Origin: Schistosoma mansoni
Lineage: Eukaryota; Platyhelminthes; Trematoda; Strigeidida; Schistosomatidae
Reading direction: 5' to 3'
Assembly: GCF_000237925.1 (NCBI RefSeq)
Contig: NW_017386032.1
Span: forward strand, 558,001 to 622,000
DNA: 64,000 nucleotides
Every line of letters begins with the position of its first letter. Position 1 is the stretch's first letter. Below the pieces are notes generated by a model. The model did no database searches. It saw only the letters and a program-made list of their open reading frames with translations, and was not told the origin of the DNA. This document shows positions 33,940 to 46,289 of this stretch, in pieces. Made by a program: the position numbers and the translations under genes.

Positions 33940-35465
33940 CTACCGAATTGAGCTATTAAAACAGCACAAAACTCTTCTAAACTGCAGAGTGGTTATACAA
34001 GAGTGACCCTTCCTGAAACCATGCTGTTGGTATGAGAAGAACTTTAAGGATAATAAGTAGTTGTGTATACCATCGTATATCAGGGACTCCATAATTTTAG
34101 GTGGTATAGAGAGAACGACCACTGGTAGGTAACTTAACGGTTCACTGCGTCGACCTCCTTTGAAAATTGGTGTGATGTGAGTCAGCTTCCAAGTTTCCGG
34201 TAGTTTGCCTTGACTTAGCGAGTTTGAGAACATCACGCTGAGCAGTGTCACCAGGGTTGAAGCTGCGTCTTACGTGAATAGACAGGTAGACTACGTATAC
34301 AAGTCTTTCCGAGTTGGTAGCCCCTGTCATTTGCACGTTTTCTTAGTGATCAAGACAGTCCACAAGTGGAATTGTCAGCTCCAGCTTGCCTTCGTGCTTG
34401 GTCCTGGTGTCGTGTGGTCTGTCCGGATGCATATGGATACCAGTTGGCAACCGACGTCTATTGGCACGAAATGCTTCCAGAGTTCCTCTCAGAATACGGT
34501 GTGTCAGGCAGTATTCTTACGTTCCCATTGGATTTCAGCAAGCGACTCGCTGGCATGATGTCCTCTACGTCGGAAGCTTTCTTGAGTGTTACAAGAAGTG
34601 ACCTCGGGTGATTTTGGTGGTTAGAGCCATTCCCCCGAGTGAGCCGTGTGACCATCAAAGGCTCTATTCAAAGGAGTTCAAGCTTCTCCAATTCTCCCCA
34701 GAGAATCCTGTCATTTTTGTCCTGCAGACTAAAGGGAAGGTCAGGATTGTCTTTAAGGCTCATGATTATGAGAGAGTCATCACGAACAGTTATTGATTTC
34801 CTAGGCTTTCTAGTGCATTCAGGTTCGACACCTTGTTGTTTGGAGATCGAAGCGCGTTTCTGGTTCCTAGGCTCTATGATGACCTGACGGACAGTCTTGG
34901 GGGTAGACTGTGCGGCCAAGTCACCAGTTGATTTCGGTACAATACTTGGGATGTTCAGCTTACACGGTGACGCATGGTCCTTCTTAACTCTGTTAACGTG
35001 GGTTCAATCATCTACAGAGTTTTCGGGAACCATCGTTGCACTCAAGGACTCTATGCTGGGAGACCCGAGTTTGTTGAGAGAGTCTATTACTGTCAACGTT
35101 ATGATGGCGATAAGTCTCAGCATGTCATCACTAGTGCAATTACCTGCTCCATATATAGTAGACCTGTCGGCATCCCTCTCCTTGTTTACACTGAGAGTCC
35201 TCATTTGTTTACCTATTGTATGACTGTCATCTACCAAGTTTCCAGACAACTCGTTTCGCAGACCTGTCAATAGGGCGATGATGACACTCAGGAAAACTAC
35301 AGCGTCCATGCTGCACGTACAACATACCCACCTAAGGTCCGACTTGTTGAGTCTGTTGTAGGCAGTTGCTGTGAGATCTGTGCACGTTTCATTGAACCAA
35401 CCTTTGAGGTTGTTGCACTGCATGCCAGATGTAACAGCGAAACGGCATCCAGGTCATTTGCATGA
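33940..35465 (-). mobile_element. CR1 LINE (SR1-style) with ORF1 joined to RT
   Basis: Read from 35465 downward, it starts with an ORF1 that has a PHD-like finger (C..SGMQC..LKGWF..TC, then DLRWVCCTC) as known for CR1 ORF1 proteins. A serine/lysine-rich region follows to about 34460. Two in-frame stops (near 35004 and 34668) interrupt it. Near 34260 the sequence passes directly into RT (SLSQGKLPETWKLTHI, SIPPKIMESLIYDG, QQHGFRKGHSC) and ends near 33940. The whole endonuclease domain is missing. The RT matches the copy at 50.9-53.8 kb. The copy is non-functional. Confidence 0.75.
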
Positions 35466-36159
35466 CTTTTTCATGACTATTTTGATATAAACTGTCTTAT
35501 AAATACAAACAGAGTGCATAGGCCAGGTAAAAGAAACACAGTACACTAAAACGGGTTACCATAAGCTGAAATTAGCCTTTACTTGAAAAAATGAGAAGAA
35601 ACTGAATAGTAAGCTGAGGCAAAATCACAGTTAACTATTAAGTTGGGTGAAACTCAAAAAATAAGTAATCTACCGAACGTATAGCTCGAAATAGATTCTT
35701 TAGATCAGAAATGGTACTTTTGTTCCGTAAAGACACAGCAGAAGTTTAAGAAATGCAAATCACAATCGAACTGGACTTCCCGTTCAAAAAGCGCGCTCAC
35801 GAGTTGGATGGAGAAAACTGAACAACTGATGTTTACTGATTTCACTTGTACTGCAACCAAAATACATAACCTACAGGAACATCGTCCGAAATTCGAAAGA
35901 ATATTTTAACATAAATCAGTAAAAACTTCCCTCATAACAAATATTCACGCAAATTGGTCGTGCTTCAAATTAAGACAAAAAAGATATAAAAACTAAAACT
36001 CAACCCCAGGTAAAAGGATGATTTCACGAAACTCTCGCAGTTCACATTACACATTGTTCTTCGCTGTCAAATCAACTTTGTCTAAAGTACTATCGCAATT
36101 ATTCTACCAAAATACATGAAGATACCAAAAGTATTAGGAGTTTTACAGAATTTTAAGTG
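35466..36159. other. Stretch upstream of the LTR element
   Basis: About 690 bp, AT-rich, no gene or repeat recognised. It ends in the AGTG target site of the LTR retrotransposon. Confidence 0.4.
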
Positions 36160-36485
36160 TGTAGCTGTAAATAACTCCCCAAAATCAATAGCTCTTTAAG
36201 TGTTCGACATTGGTTGCTGACCACATTGTTTTAAGTGGACTTGTTTAAATGAAGGCGTTCCGTCATGTATCCGCACCAGATCACGTTACGACTCAGCGTG
36301 GGAAGCAGCTCCTACGTTTCACTAGCCAGATTAGAGTAACCGCTTCTCGATATATTGATAACGTACCAAATATATCATTCCTACCTCTTCGCATCTGACT
36401 TCTGGTTTTAACTAATTGGGGGACGATTCGAATATAGATGTTACTGGTTAATAGTTGTAAAACTAGTATACTGGTCGTATCTTCA
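36160..36485 (+). repeat. 5' LTR of the Ty3/gypsy element
   Basis: A 326-bp repeat from TGTAGCTGTAAATA to GTCGTATCTTCA, with TG...CA ends, almost identical to 40989-41312. It supplies the promoter in the intact family. Confidence 0.9.
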
Positions 36486-39400
36486 GTGGTGAAGTCGACG
36501 TGATCTGGTACACCAAGCCAATAAACTGTGAGTTTGTTCCTTTTTGGAACTTCATCATTCATTATTTTTCTTTATTTGATTTTCATATATTGTGGTATAC
36601 CTTTTTTTCAAGTTTTTCGGATGTATTTTAATTATATATTTTTCGTTCTAACAATACTATGACGGAACAGACACTCAAGGCATTTAGGTCAAAAACTATT
36701 CTCCCATCCTCGATTCAGTTAACTCCCTTTTGGCCTGATAATATCGAAGCCTGGTTCTGCTACGCAGAAGCCGACTTTAACGGCCACGGCATCATAGACT
36801 CGCACTCACAATTCCTCGCGGTGGTCAAGGCACTACCGCGCGAATTCAACAGGTACTTAACACCTAATATGTTTACTAGTGATGTTCCGGAACCTTACGA
36901 AACACTTAAACGGTCGATTCTAAAACGCGGAGATCTAACCGATCGACAACAGTTGGATCAAATCCTTAACAATATCGACCCGCAACATGGTTCGGCGACA
37001 GACATGTTGTTAAAGATGAGAGAAGTTATAGGTCGAAGAACGTTCGACGATGGCCTATTTAAACAGCTCTTCTTATCCAAACTCCCAAAACAGGTGCAAG
37101 CAGTTCTCGTCTCGTTTCAAAACAACGCCGCAGACGAACTAGCTGCATCTGCTGATCGCATTTTAGAAATTACGAAATCGACTAGCGCCGAAGATTTTTC
37201 CGTCAAAGAAAAACCTCACTCGACCCCAACTGACATAGCCGGACACACTAACACGATATCTTAGATTTCGTAATGACCGTAGTCGGTCAAAATTCCCGCG
37301 TAGAAGTGTCTCACGTAGGCGATCTGTCTCTCGAACACGAGAGACAGATAATCCCGACTGGTGCTGGTATCATAACCAGTATGGTAAGTCTTCCAGAAAT
37401 TGCAGGAGACCCTGCAACGGCAACCGCAGCCGGCGAACACAGCCGTCAGTTATATATCACGGACGCAGAAGTTAACGTTCTTCCAGCGAATTCCAACGAC
37501 GGACTTCACGAGTCTGTTTTAAGTTTACAGGCGGCAAACGGAAAGCCGATTGCTACATACGGTAAAAGGTACGTCTACCTTAACGTGGGTTTACGCAAAC
37601 CCATCCACTGGATTTTCGTGGTTGCAGATGTCTCTATGCCAATCATTGGTATAGACCTGTTATAATACCACAATCTACTAATCGACACAAGCTTACGAAA
37701 GCTAATAGACGGAAACACTAAGCTATCCGTTTGCTCAACTCCTTTTCCTGGTTGCAGATTATCTCCAGTCACAATCAAGCACGCCATAGACCCATTATAT
37801 CAACCATTACTCGATAAATACTCGGGATACGTCAACCGCAACCGAAATTGCCATGTGTAACCAGCAATGTTACACATCACATCTCGTCTACAGGACCACC
37901 TGTATTCTCGAAAGCCCGCCGACTCGCTCCCGAAAAGCTTAGGTTGGCTAAAAACGAATTCGACCACATGATAGACCTAGGGATAATCCGACCATCAAAT
38001 AGCCCTTGGTCATCTCCCTTGAACATGGTCCCTAAAAAGGACAGCAATGATTGGCGTCCAATTGGTGATTATCGGCGTCTGAATGCTAAAACCATTCCCG
38101 ATCGTTACCCGTTGCCCCAAATTCACGATTTGACAGCTACCTTGAAAGGTACAACTGTCTTTTCGAAAATCGACTTAGTTAAAGCTTACAACCAAGTACA
38201 TATGGCAACTGACGACATTCTGAAAACCACCATCATCACTCCTTTCGGCCTCTACGAATTCTTACGGATGACTTTCGGCCTAAGAAATGCGGCTCGAACC
38301 TTCCAAAGGTTCATAGACGACGTCTTCCGAGGTCTCAACTTCGTACATGCGTATGTTGATGACTGTCTAATAGCAAGTCCGGACAGAGAATCACATCTCA
38401 AGCATCTGGACATTGTTTTCGATCGACTCCAAAGGCATGGCATTACTGTAAACATTCAGAAATGCCAAATCGGAACCAACTCCTTAGACTTCCTAGGACC
38501 CGCTATTGATGCCCAAGGCATCCGACCCCTTAGGAGCAAAGTGGCGGCCATTCTGGATTACCCAGAACCGACCACGGTTAAGCAGTTGCGCACTTTTAAC
38601 GGCCTTGTGAGTTTCTATAGACGGTTCATACCTAAATGCGCGTCCCTTATGAAACCGTTAACCGACCAACTTCGTGAAAATGAGAAATCGATTAATCTAG
38701 ACGACACCGCTCGTAAAACATTCTCCGCAGTTGAGGAACACATCGCTTAGGCAACCCTGCTTGCTCATCAGGACACTCAAGCGCCCATTAGTGTCGCCGT
38801 AGACGCATCCGACTCAGCAATCGGAGGAGTCTTACAACAATGGGTTAACAACTCATGGCAACCTTTAGGATTATTCTCGAGACGGTTGCTAGACGCGGAA
38901 TCTAGGTACAGCACGTTCGGTAGGGAACTCCTAGCTATGTATTGTGCTGTACGGCATTTCCAACATTCCATCGAAGGAGGAGAATTCACACTTTTCACCG
39001 ATCACAAACCTCTTATCATCTCTTTAAGTTCATCTTCAGATAAGTACTCACCGCGAGAGTCTCGACAACTCGACTACATTTCGCAGTTTACTTCAGATAT
39101 AAGACACATTTCTGGAGCAAACAATGTAGTCGCAGACGCCTTGTCTCGAATAAGTTCCTTGAACAGTTTTCAGGGAATCGACCTTCTTAAGCTCTCTCAG
39201 CTTCAAAAAGAAGACATTGATCTTCAGCACGAGTTATCTTCAACACCCCTTGAACTGCGCATTGAGCAGATGGGAACAGGTAGGGAAACCTTACTATGTG
39301 ACACATCTACAGGTAGGGATCGCCCAATCGTACCAAAACATTACCGTCGCAACGTCTTCAATACGTTGCACAATCTTTCTCATCCAGGTGTTCGTGCATC

Positions 39401-40988
39401 CATCAAGCTTATAGACGAAAGGTTTTGCTGGCCTGGTATGAATAAAAACGTGAGTGAGTGGGCACGCTCCTGTGTAAGCTGTCAGAAATCTAAGGTTATT
39501 CGACACAACAAATGTCCCTTAGGCTCTTTAAAAGCCTGATGCTCTATTCGACCATGTTCATCTGGATTTGGTAGGACCCTTACCCGATTCAAACGGATAC
39601 TCATATCTCTTAACATGCGTAGACCGTTTTACTCGATGGCCAGAAGCAGTACCTATTAAGGACATTGCCGCTGAAACAGTGGCTCGCGCTTTCGTCGAAC
39701 GATGGGTAGCGAATTTCGGCTGCCCTTCAACCATCACTACAGACCGCGGACTTTTCCGTTGTCTGACCTCACTATTAGGAATCACGCGCTTCCGAACGAC
39801 CACCTACCATCCACAAGCAAACGGGTTGGTAGAACGTTTTCATCGACAACTTAAAGCTTCACTATCAGCTACAAACGTTTCACAGTGGACAGACGCTCTT
39901 CCACTCGTCTTGCTAGGTATCCGCAATGCAGTGAATGCTGACATTGGATACAACGCATCTCAACTCGTTTACGGGACGACACTCCGACTCCCAGGAGAAT
40001 TCGTGGATCCTTCGTCTTCTTCATTGAACGCGGATCTAAACTCTTACACGAGCAGGCTTACAAACGCAATGCGTTCAGTTAAACCTGCTCACACTCGACC
40101 TCAATCAGCTTATGTTTTCGTTCATCCTGACTTACGACATAGTACACACGTCTTCGCTCGTCGAGACTTACATCGACGACCTCTCGAATCAGCATACGAA
40201 GGACCCTTCAAAGTTCTTTAACGTGAACCTAAGTACTATGTAGTCGATAAGAATGGCACGAACGATAGCATCAGTATCGATCGTTTAAAAGCAGCGTACT
40301 TAGAAGAAAACCCTAGCTACGTCGATTTTCCTTCGGTACCGTCGAACGAAACGGTTCATACACCTGTAGTACCCCACCCGACAGCCGACACACACCTTGA
40401 TACTTCGTCAACGTCGGAAAATAAACTTAAGACAACGCGTTCTGGAAGAACAGTAAGATTTCCAGAACATTTAAACGACTAACGCAGGTAGAACACAAAC
40501 TTTACTTAGAATTCCCTTTGCATTATTTATTATAAAAAAAGAATTTTTTTAATATGCTCAGTTTTATATATTTATTCCAAAAATAACAAAAACATTTTTT
40601 TACTTATGAGCGTATATATTTTTTTACGTACAAAAAAAACAAAAAAACCCGTTTTTTTTACAATCGCTTTTACGCTGCCGCAGGCGTATCAGTTTATTTG
40701 TTTTTTTCCGCTCACATTGTGCCCTTACGCAAGTACGTGTATTTCGACATGCACTCACACGTTCTATTTTTTTCTTTTTAGGACGGCTGGAAAAGAACGA
40801 CGAAGTTTCACAAGGAGCCGAAATTTTCATTGTACTTTGTCTCCTTCTTACCATATTGTACTTCATGGTCCCTTAGTGTAGGGAAAGACGACCAGACGCT
40901 GCTAAACATAGCAAGCTATCAGAAGAGTGTTTACCGATCTGGCTGGCCACGTCTTAGGGTCATCAATACCTTACTAAGGGGGGTGGTC

Positions 40989-41312
40989 TGTAGCTGTAAA
41001 TAATTCCCCAAAATCAATAGCTCTTTAAGTGTTCGACATTGGTTGCTGACCACATTGTTTTAAGTGGACTTGTTTAAATGAAGGCGTTCCGTCATGTATC
41101 CGCACCAGATCACGTTACGACTCAGCGTGGGAAGCAGCTCCTACGTTCACTAGCCAGATTAGAGTAACCGCTTCTCGATATATGATAGCGTATCAAATAT
41201 ATCATTCCTACCTCTTCGCATCTGAGTTCTGGTATTAACTAATTGGAGGACGATTCGAATATAGATGTTACTGGTTAATAGTTGTAAAACTAGTATACTG
41301 GTCGTATCTTCA
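40989..41312 (+). repeat. 3' LTR of the Ty3/gypsy element
   Basis: A 324-bp partner of the 5' LTR. It follows a G-rich polypurine tract and is followed by the AGTG target duplication. Confidence 0.9.
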
Positions 41313-41324
41313 AGTGGTAACACT

Positions 41325-41581
41325 TATAGTTGAAACGTACTCATTCAGTGAAATATAAGTTCAGGAGCGAAAATGTTCAAAGATATATTTGGTAGGTTAT
41401 CAATATATCGGGAATTGACTAATCCAAACTGTCTAGAGGTTTTAGGAGAAGTTGAGCACAGCGTTACCACTCGTGTTCTGGTGCGAATGAGTGACCGAGC
41501 GCCTTCAGCCAGGTGAGTCCACTGAAACCAATGTCGAAGAGTTACAGAGCTATTGATTTCGGGGACTTATTTACAGCTACG
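41325..41581 (-). repeat. Older solo LTR fragment, same family, opposite strand
   Basis: The reverse-orientation LTR is diverged but recognisable by AGATATATTTGG, TATCAATATATCGG, GAGCGCCTTCAGCC and TTATTTACAGCTAC. It lies about a dozen bases from the 3' LTR of the complete element. It is clearly older than that element. Confidence 0.65.
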
Positions 41582-41870
41582 GACATAACCCAACACACCA
41601 ATCCTACTTGTAAAGTCGCTTTAACGGCAGACATGATATTCTAGACATAATGTATCATCTGATGATTTATCAATACACAATTTTCATATCCATCATTGAC
41701 CCATTGAAAAATGTGGTATGGCTCGCCATCTTGACTTTGACCTTCGAAGACAAATAGTAGCGGTAGATAAAAATAGGCAGTTTAGCAATTGGCGAACGGC
41801 GTTTGCAGTTTTTCCTAAGCACATAACTACTCATTGCACTGGTTCTCACTTAAGCAGAGAAAGTTTGGTC
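41582..41870 (+). promoter_or_regulatory. 5' flank of the mitochondrial-type gene
   Basis: The sequence TGGTTCTCACTTAAG just before CAGAGAAAG (41858-41866) could be a spliced-leader acceptor for the ATG at 41871. The frame is open further upstream to an ATG at 41718, but that extension looks unlike protein. No core promoter was recognised. Confidence 0.3.
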
Positions 41871-42254
41871 ATGAGTTTATCCAGGTTATCTCTGTTGGCA
41901 TGCTGCAGACGTGGACTTTTTGTTTCTCCCCACCGACTGAGTTCTACAGCACATCAAGGTGGAACGTTTAATTGGCTTGTTGAAAATTATCCGGTTACAT
42001 ATCTTTCAACACTAGTCGGGATGGGCGTGGTTCTCATGATTGGCTACAGCATTGTTTGTGTGGCAAAGAATCCTGATCTTTACATCCCAGTATACGATAG
42101 AGTGCCTCGTGATGAACTCTTTTTTAATAAAGACTATTTTGGAGCCAAAGTACCAGAAACCTCGTGTATAACCCCTGCTGTCCGAATGCACTATAACGGA
42201 GTCTTGGACCTACCATACGAAAATAAGCATGTTAATCCTCCAAATGAATTATAA
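41871..42254 (+). CDS. Unrecognised single-pass, probably mitochondrial protein
   Basis: An uninterrupted 127-residue frame from ATG 41871 to TAA 42254. The first 25-30 residues (MSLSRLSLLACCRRGLF) are rich in Arg, Ser and Leu without acids, like a mitochondrial presequence. A single hydrophobic segment (STLVGMGVVLMIGYSIVCVA, about residues 43-62) follows, then NPDLYIPVYDRVPRDEL and a polar tail ending NPPNEL. The size and layout recall small accessory subunits of respiratory-chain complexes, but I cannot match it to one. The start at 41871 was chosen over 41718 because the presequence begins there. It has no introns, so it may be a single-exon gene or a retrocopy. An AATAAA at 42651-42656 may be its polyadenylation signal. 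Neighbours are retroelement fossils. Confidence 0.55.
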   Translation: MSLSRLSLLACCRRGLFVSPHRLSSTAHQGGTFNWLVENYPVTYLSTLVGMGVVLMIGYSIVCVAKNPDLYIPVYDRVPRDELFFNKDYFGAKVPETSCITPAVRMHYNGVLDLPYENKHVNPPNEL

Positions 42255-42951
42255 ATCGAAGCACCACTTTTCTGATGAGAATTCTGATTATTCTTCTGAA
42301 CGGTGAGGTTAGTCATCAACATTACTTAGTCTGCCAATGCCTGTTAACAGATGTTTAGGTGTAGCTTATATTTTATCGTAAAGTATATTGATTTTGAGGA
42401 TATCTTGTTTTTTGACGTTGATCCTTCGGGAATGAGACATTCGGCCTGACAAAATAAGTATTACAAAGTTCTCCGGATTACCGAATAGCTAGTGAATTGA
42501 TACAGGTGATATTAAATAGTTTATTAATTAGTAAACTATGTAATCATTTATAATATTTTCTCCATAAAACTACTGGTATGCTGAATAGTGTGGTCGAATG
42601 TGTTATTTCGGTAACTAGATTTTCCAACTAATCTCAGCGTCGGGAAATGAAATAAAAAAAATCCATGAGAGATGCGCTCAGTTCAGTTTCCCCAGTCTGT
42701 AGTAACCGTCTAATCTTCACCGTCAAACTCAAACACGTTACCAAAGCTTGACATTGTGTGTAGTGTTGTAACATTATCAGATCATCCCTTTGAAGATAAA
42801 AACACCAGGTACAATGTCCTAAAGAAGTTGCGTAACAGTACATGGAAGCGCTTTCTATGCGTTGCACATCCGATCTTCGATGTTCAGACGAGCACCACGA
42901 TGACTCCAAAGGCCTTTCGAACTGGCTTCATGTATGTGTCGCAGCATAGCT
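42255..42951 (+). other. Putative 3' UTR and spacer
   Basis: Contains AATAAA at 42651-42656 in an A-rich run. Overlapping small frames on both strands near 42.7-42.9 kb show no similarity. Confidence 0.4.
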
Positions 42952-43028
42952 TTTTATTTATTTAAATACATACTTGTTTGTACAAAGGGGCACCAGATAC
43001 ATATTGCGGATAAATCTTTCGCCTTTGA
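42952..43028 (-). mobile_element. 77-bp RTE 3'-end insertion with target duplication
   Basis: Only the last 60-odd bp of the RTE family (TATTTATTTAAATACATA, TACAAAGGGGCACCAGATAC on the plus strand) are present. The exact 10-bp direct repeat CAGCATAGCT at 42942-42951 and 43029-43038 marks the insertion. It is an extreme 5' truncation. Confidence 0.85.
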
Positions 43029-43332
43029 CAGCATAGCTACTTACAAACTTCATGTAAGTTCGATCTGGTGACAGCGTCTTGATGTTTCTGCGCTTCGATT
43101 GTGTAAAATAGACAGCATATGTTAAATGATGATCACCTATTATTTAAGTGTAGTCGAAGTAATTTGTTTTTCATCATACAAGATAATATCAGAGTACAGG
43201 AGGTTCATAAGTCCTGATTTTTAGTAGATCCAGATTTTCATGAACTTCCTCCAAAGCTTCCAAAAAGACATCTGTAGTAAAATTAAAAGTGAGTGGCAGG
43301 ATTAAGCAGTACTGAATAATCCACTTACTATT

Positions 43333-43388
43333 TATTTATATGAACACAAAGATTGGTACAAGGGCGGACCAGATATATATGCGCCACT
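43333..43388 (-). mobile_element. RTE 3'-tail fragment
   Basis: TATTTATATGAACACAAAG and GGACCAGATATATATGCGCC repeat the RTE tail, more diverged than the one at 42952. A short CCACT flanks both sides, which is too short to be convincing as a target duplication. Confidence 0.6.
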
Positions 43389-46289
43389 GTTTTCTGACAG
43401 TTAAGAAAAACACTTGTATTCCTCAATATGTTGCTGAGGAGTTCTCAAGATGATAAGGAACATATCAGACAAATCATTTGCTTATAATCTCAGAATATTG
43501 TCTTGCTCTACGAAAGTGGGCAGCTCATATACTAAGAAATAATAATTGTAGGTCTACGGTACATTTGACAGAGGTCAGTCATCCGATAGTGTAGTCTTAA
43601 CTAATAATTAAATTGATGCAAGTCATCATCCGCTCTCCATGGGTAGGATCTGCACGTGTTTTTGATGCAGAAGTAGACTGAGTTGCTATTTAAAATACGT
43701 AGCGAAGGGTAGTGAGACACTTTGTTTTCCCTATAATATGCACCGGCCACGGTGCATTTAACGGTTTGATCAATGTTGTGACCAAACTTTTTACCAATTA
43801 TCCGTCCGGTAATACTATTTGATTTGATCTCAAGGTATATGTTTGCCATGCATGAAAGCTTAAGGGAACTCTAGGCGATTTAAAAATGCTAGTGAATATA
43901 AACAAGACCAAACTTTTGGATAGCATATAAGGTTTGGAGAATAGTTGCATTGTACATCAAATTAAGTGGTCGTATTTTTATAAACACCCTATGGAAACCC
44001 AGGCATGTACAAACAGAACTGGACGTCCATCGGAGATGAGTGACTAAGGTAGGCATTAAAATATAAAAAACTAGGCCACATAAAAGTTAAGGAGCATGCT
44101 GATGTAAAGCGCTGTGAAGATTGGCTCGTTTGTAATCACTTAATCGAATATTGTAGGCACGACTTATATTTATTTGTTTAGCATTTTTTGTGATCTGTTT
44201 TGAGATTATAATACCATCGGGGCACCCGAAGTAAAGTGAGTCGTATTTACGTGTATGAGCACTGGTCTGAAGGACATAGATCTTTATGGCAGATAGTGAC
44301 CGAAATTGGTTATTATAGAATCACGAGATTTAAATGGATTACTGTTTTGTAATCGGTAATAACTTCTCATAAACCTACTTAATTACGAATAGTCCGTTTC
44401 GCTGTTTCCTATAAGGACACTAACACTGATAAGACTTGCTAAGAGACTGTGACCATATGCGTGACTGAATGTGGGGTAACATTTCTAGAGCGATGTGTTA
44501 CGCAGGATTCATAGTTGCTGATGTGTTTATACGTCGACACCTTTATAATAAACTTTAATCTATATTATGTGGTCTCTGTTGTTTAAACTTTTACTCAGGA
44601 GTCCTACATCGTCCAACCAGGAATTACGCCAATTGGTACCAACTTAATCTAACCATCCCGAGGTTTCTCCGACCAATTTTCCCTGTTTCGCGTTGGCAAC
44701 CTTGTTACACTTGCTTCGATTGCGTTAGTCAATGTAACTATTTGACTATATCGATCGGCTTATATTTCATATAACATTTTTATCTTAGGATCATCATTGC
44801 TCACCTAGTGGCTTTGTCATGTTCGCTGATATATTCAGTGGCGATGTATCGTGGATCAACTACTCATTTGTAGGGCCATTTTGTATCGATCAATCAATGG
44901 TAGGCCTGTTTTCGCTGGTCAGATTGCGTGACTGACATGTAGGAAGTATATAGTGTAACTGTATTGGATTATACTCTTTTCTGAGTTATGTTGTGTTAAG
45001 TATACGGGGTCATTTTCGAGGTGTGTTCTTATTTTTACTTAATCAATTAGTTCAACGCTAAATTATTTGTGTTGTTCCTAACAGACAAATAACAATTGCA
45101 ATTAATTACGGGACTTCACAGTTCATAATGTATGCTGTACAAGTTGAAATTCAAACGGCCTTCATACATTCTCTTTTGTATTTACAAATTGTGTTGTTTC
45201 AAGAACTTTTCGAAGCTGCTAGACAAGATATTGTTGGTTTAAAGTTGTAGTGCGCTTTTAAGTGAATCCTGCGGATATTATTAGTTTTGAATGTGAAGTA
45301 GTAGAAGTTTTTCATGAAAACTCCTCTTTTCACCATATTAACAATTTTGAGGGTTGTAATCGACCAGTCTAGTAAGAGTAATGATATTGTGAGTGGAGTG
45401 TCACTCCATTGTTAAGTAGTATTTCGCCAACGAGTCAATCCACTAAACCATTAGGTGATATCTGGGTAAGCTACGATGTACCGTGATTAGCTTGTAAATA
45501 ACTTAAATTTATTACCAAAAGTCATTGGGAGTGGTAAGAGAATACATCTTGACATGGTTAGTTGGAATAGCTAAAGAAGTTATTGAAAATTGATCGGTCA
45601 CACCATTATGTAAAGTAAAACGAATGCTTAAATAGAGGTTTAATTAGTGTTACTAAGTATATTAATATTGGTTAGCAAGTACAGTATTGATCTATGCGAA
45701 TACGAATCAGGCTGTGTCAAATCAGTAAGAATTCAGCAGACATACATAAAGTTAGGTTATTGGTATGTATTCGCACTTAATCGTAAATTCCTTACTGCCA
45801 GATCGATTATCTCATTCTCTTATTGATTAAAAGGGACCTTGTCGAGCAAACTATACGTGAAATAGTGGTTGGAGGAGTCCACTTTAAATCATTGTCGGTA
45901 TCTAGCTGATATCAGTAGCCTTCACACAATAAGTGTGACCCTAAATAACCTAATGAGACTATGCTCTGTGTCTGCGTTACGCCTTTATTATCGATTTCCG
46001 GTTTTTGACCACGTCATCCACTGATTATTGATGTTAGCCACAAATAAGCTCGGCGATATCATAAATCGACTGGTAGGGTGGTGAACCTTCGTTGAATGAT
46101 TTGGTCGAGGGACATGTTTTACATTCTGAAAATAAGCGTAACTAGGTCTATCCTCTCACTTCCCCATCATAAGATCGCATTTTATGAACCTGTGAAAGAC
46201 GAGTATTTGTTAAACAGTATAATCTGTTTCATAGTAGTTGAGGAAATCTTAGGTATGTAAAACTAACCAGATGGTGAAATCTATTTTTT
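43389..46289. other. Long unassigned stretch
   Basis: No gene supported. A minus-strand open frame of 82 residues at 43601-43849 (KFGHNIDQTVKCTVAGAYY) has an unusual composition and could be transposon-derived, but was not recognised. The rest is AT-rich without clear structure. Confidence 0.3.

Larger units (their letters stand above)
36160..41312 (+). mobile_element. Ty3/gypsy LTR retrotransposon (CsRn1/Kabuki-type clade), broken
   Basis: A 5.15-kb element with both LTRs, bounded by the 4-bp target duplication AGTG (36156-36159 and 41313-41316). A TGG-starting primer-site-like segment follows the 5' LTR, and a purine-rich tract (40976-40986) precedes the 3' LTR. Parts in order: gag (from about 36.66 kb), protease region (about 37.4-37.7), reverse transcriptase (about 37.85-38.7, with a YVDD box), RNase H (about 38.8-39.1), integrase zinc finger and core (about 39.3-40.2), and a 3' untranslated part rich in T and A runs. 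It resembles schistosome Boudicca-like elements, but the family is not certain. The coding region is broken, with roughly half a dozen interruptions. The two LTRs differ at about 2%, so it is a fairly recent fossil. Confidence 0.9.

Noticed and set aside
40500-40880. Frames in the T- and A-rich region before the 3' LTR
   Set aside because: Homopolymer-driven low-complexity sequence in the untranslated end of the LTR element; not an envelope-like gene.
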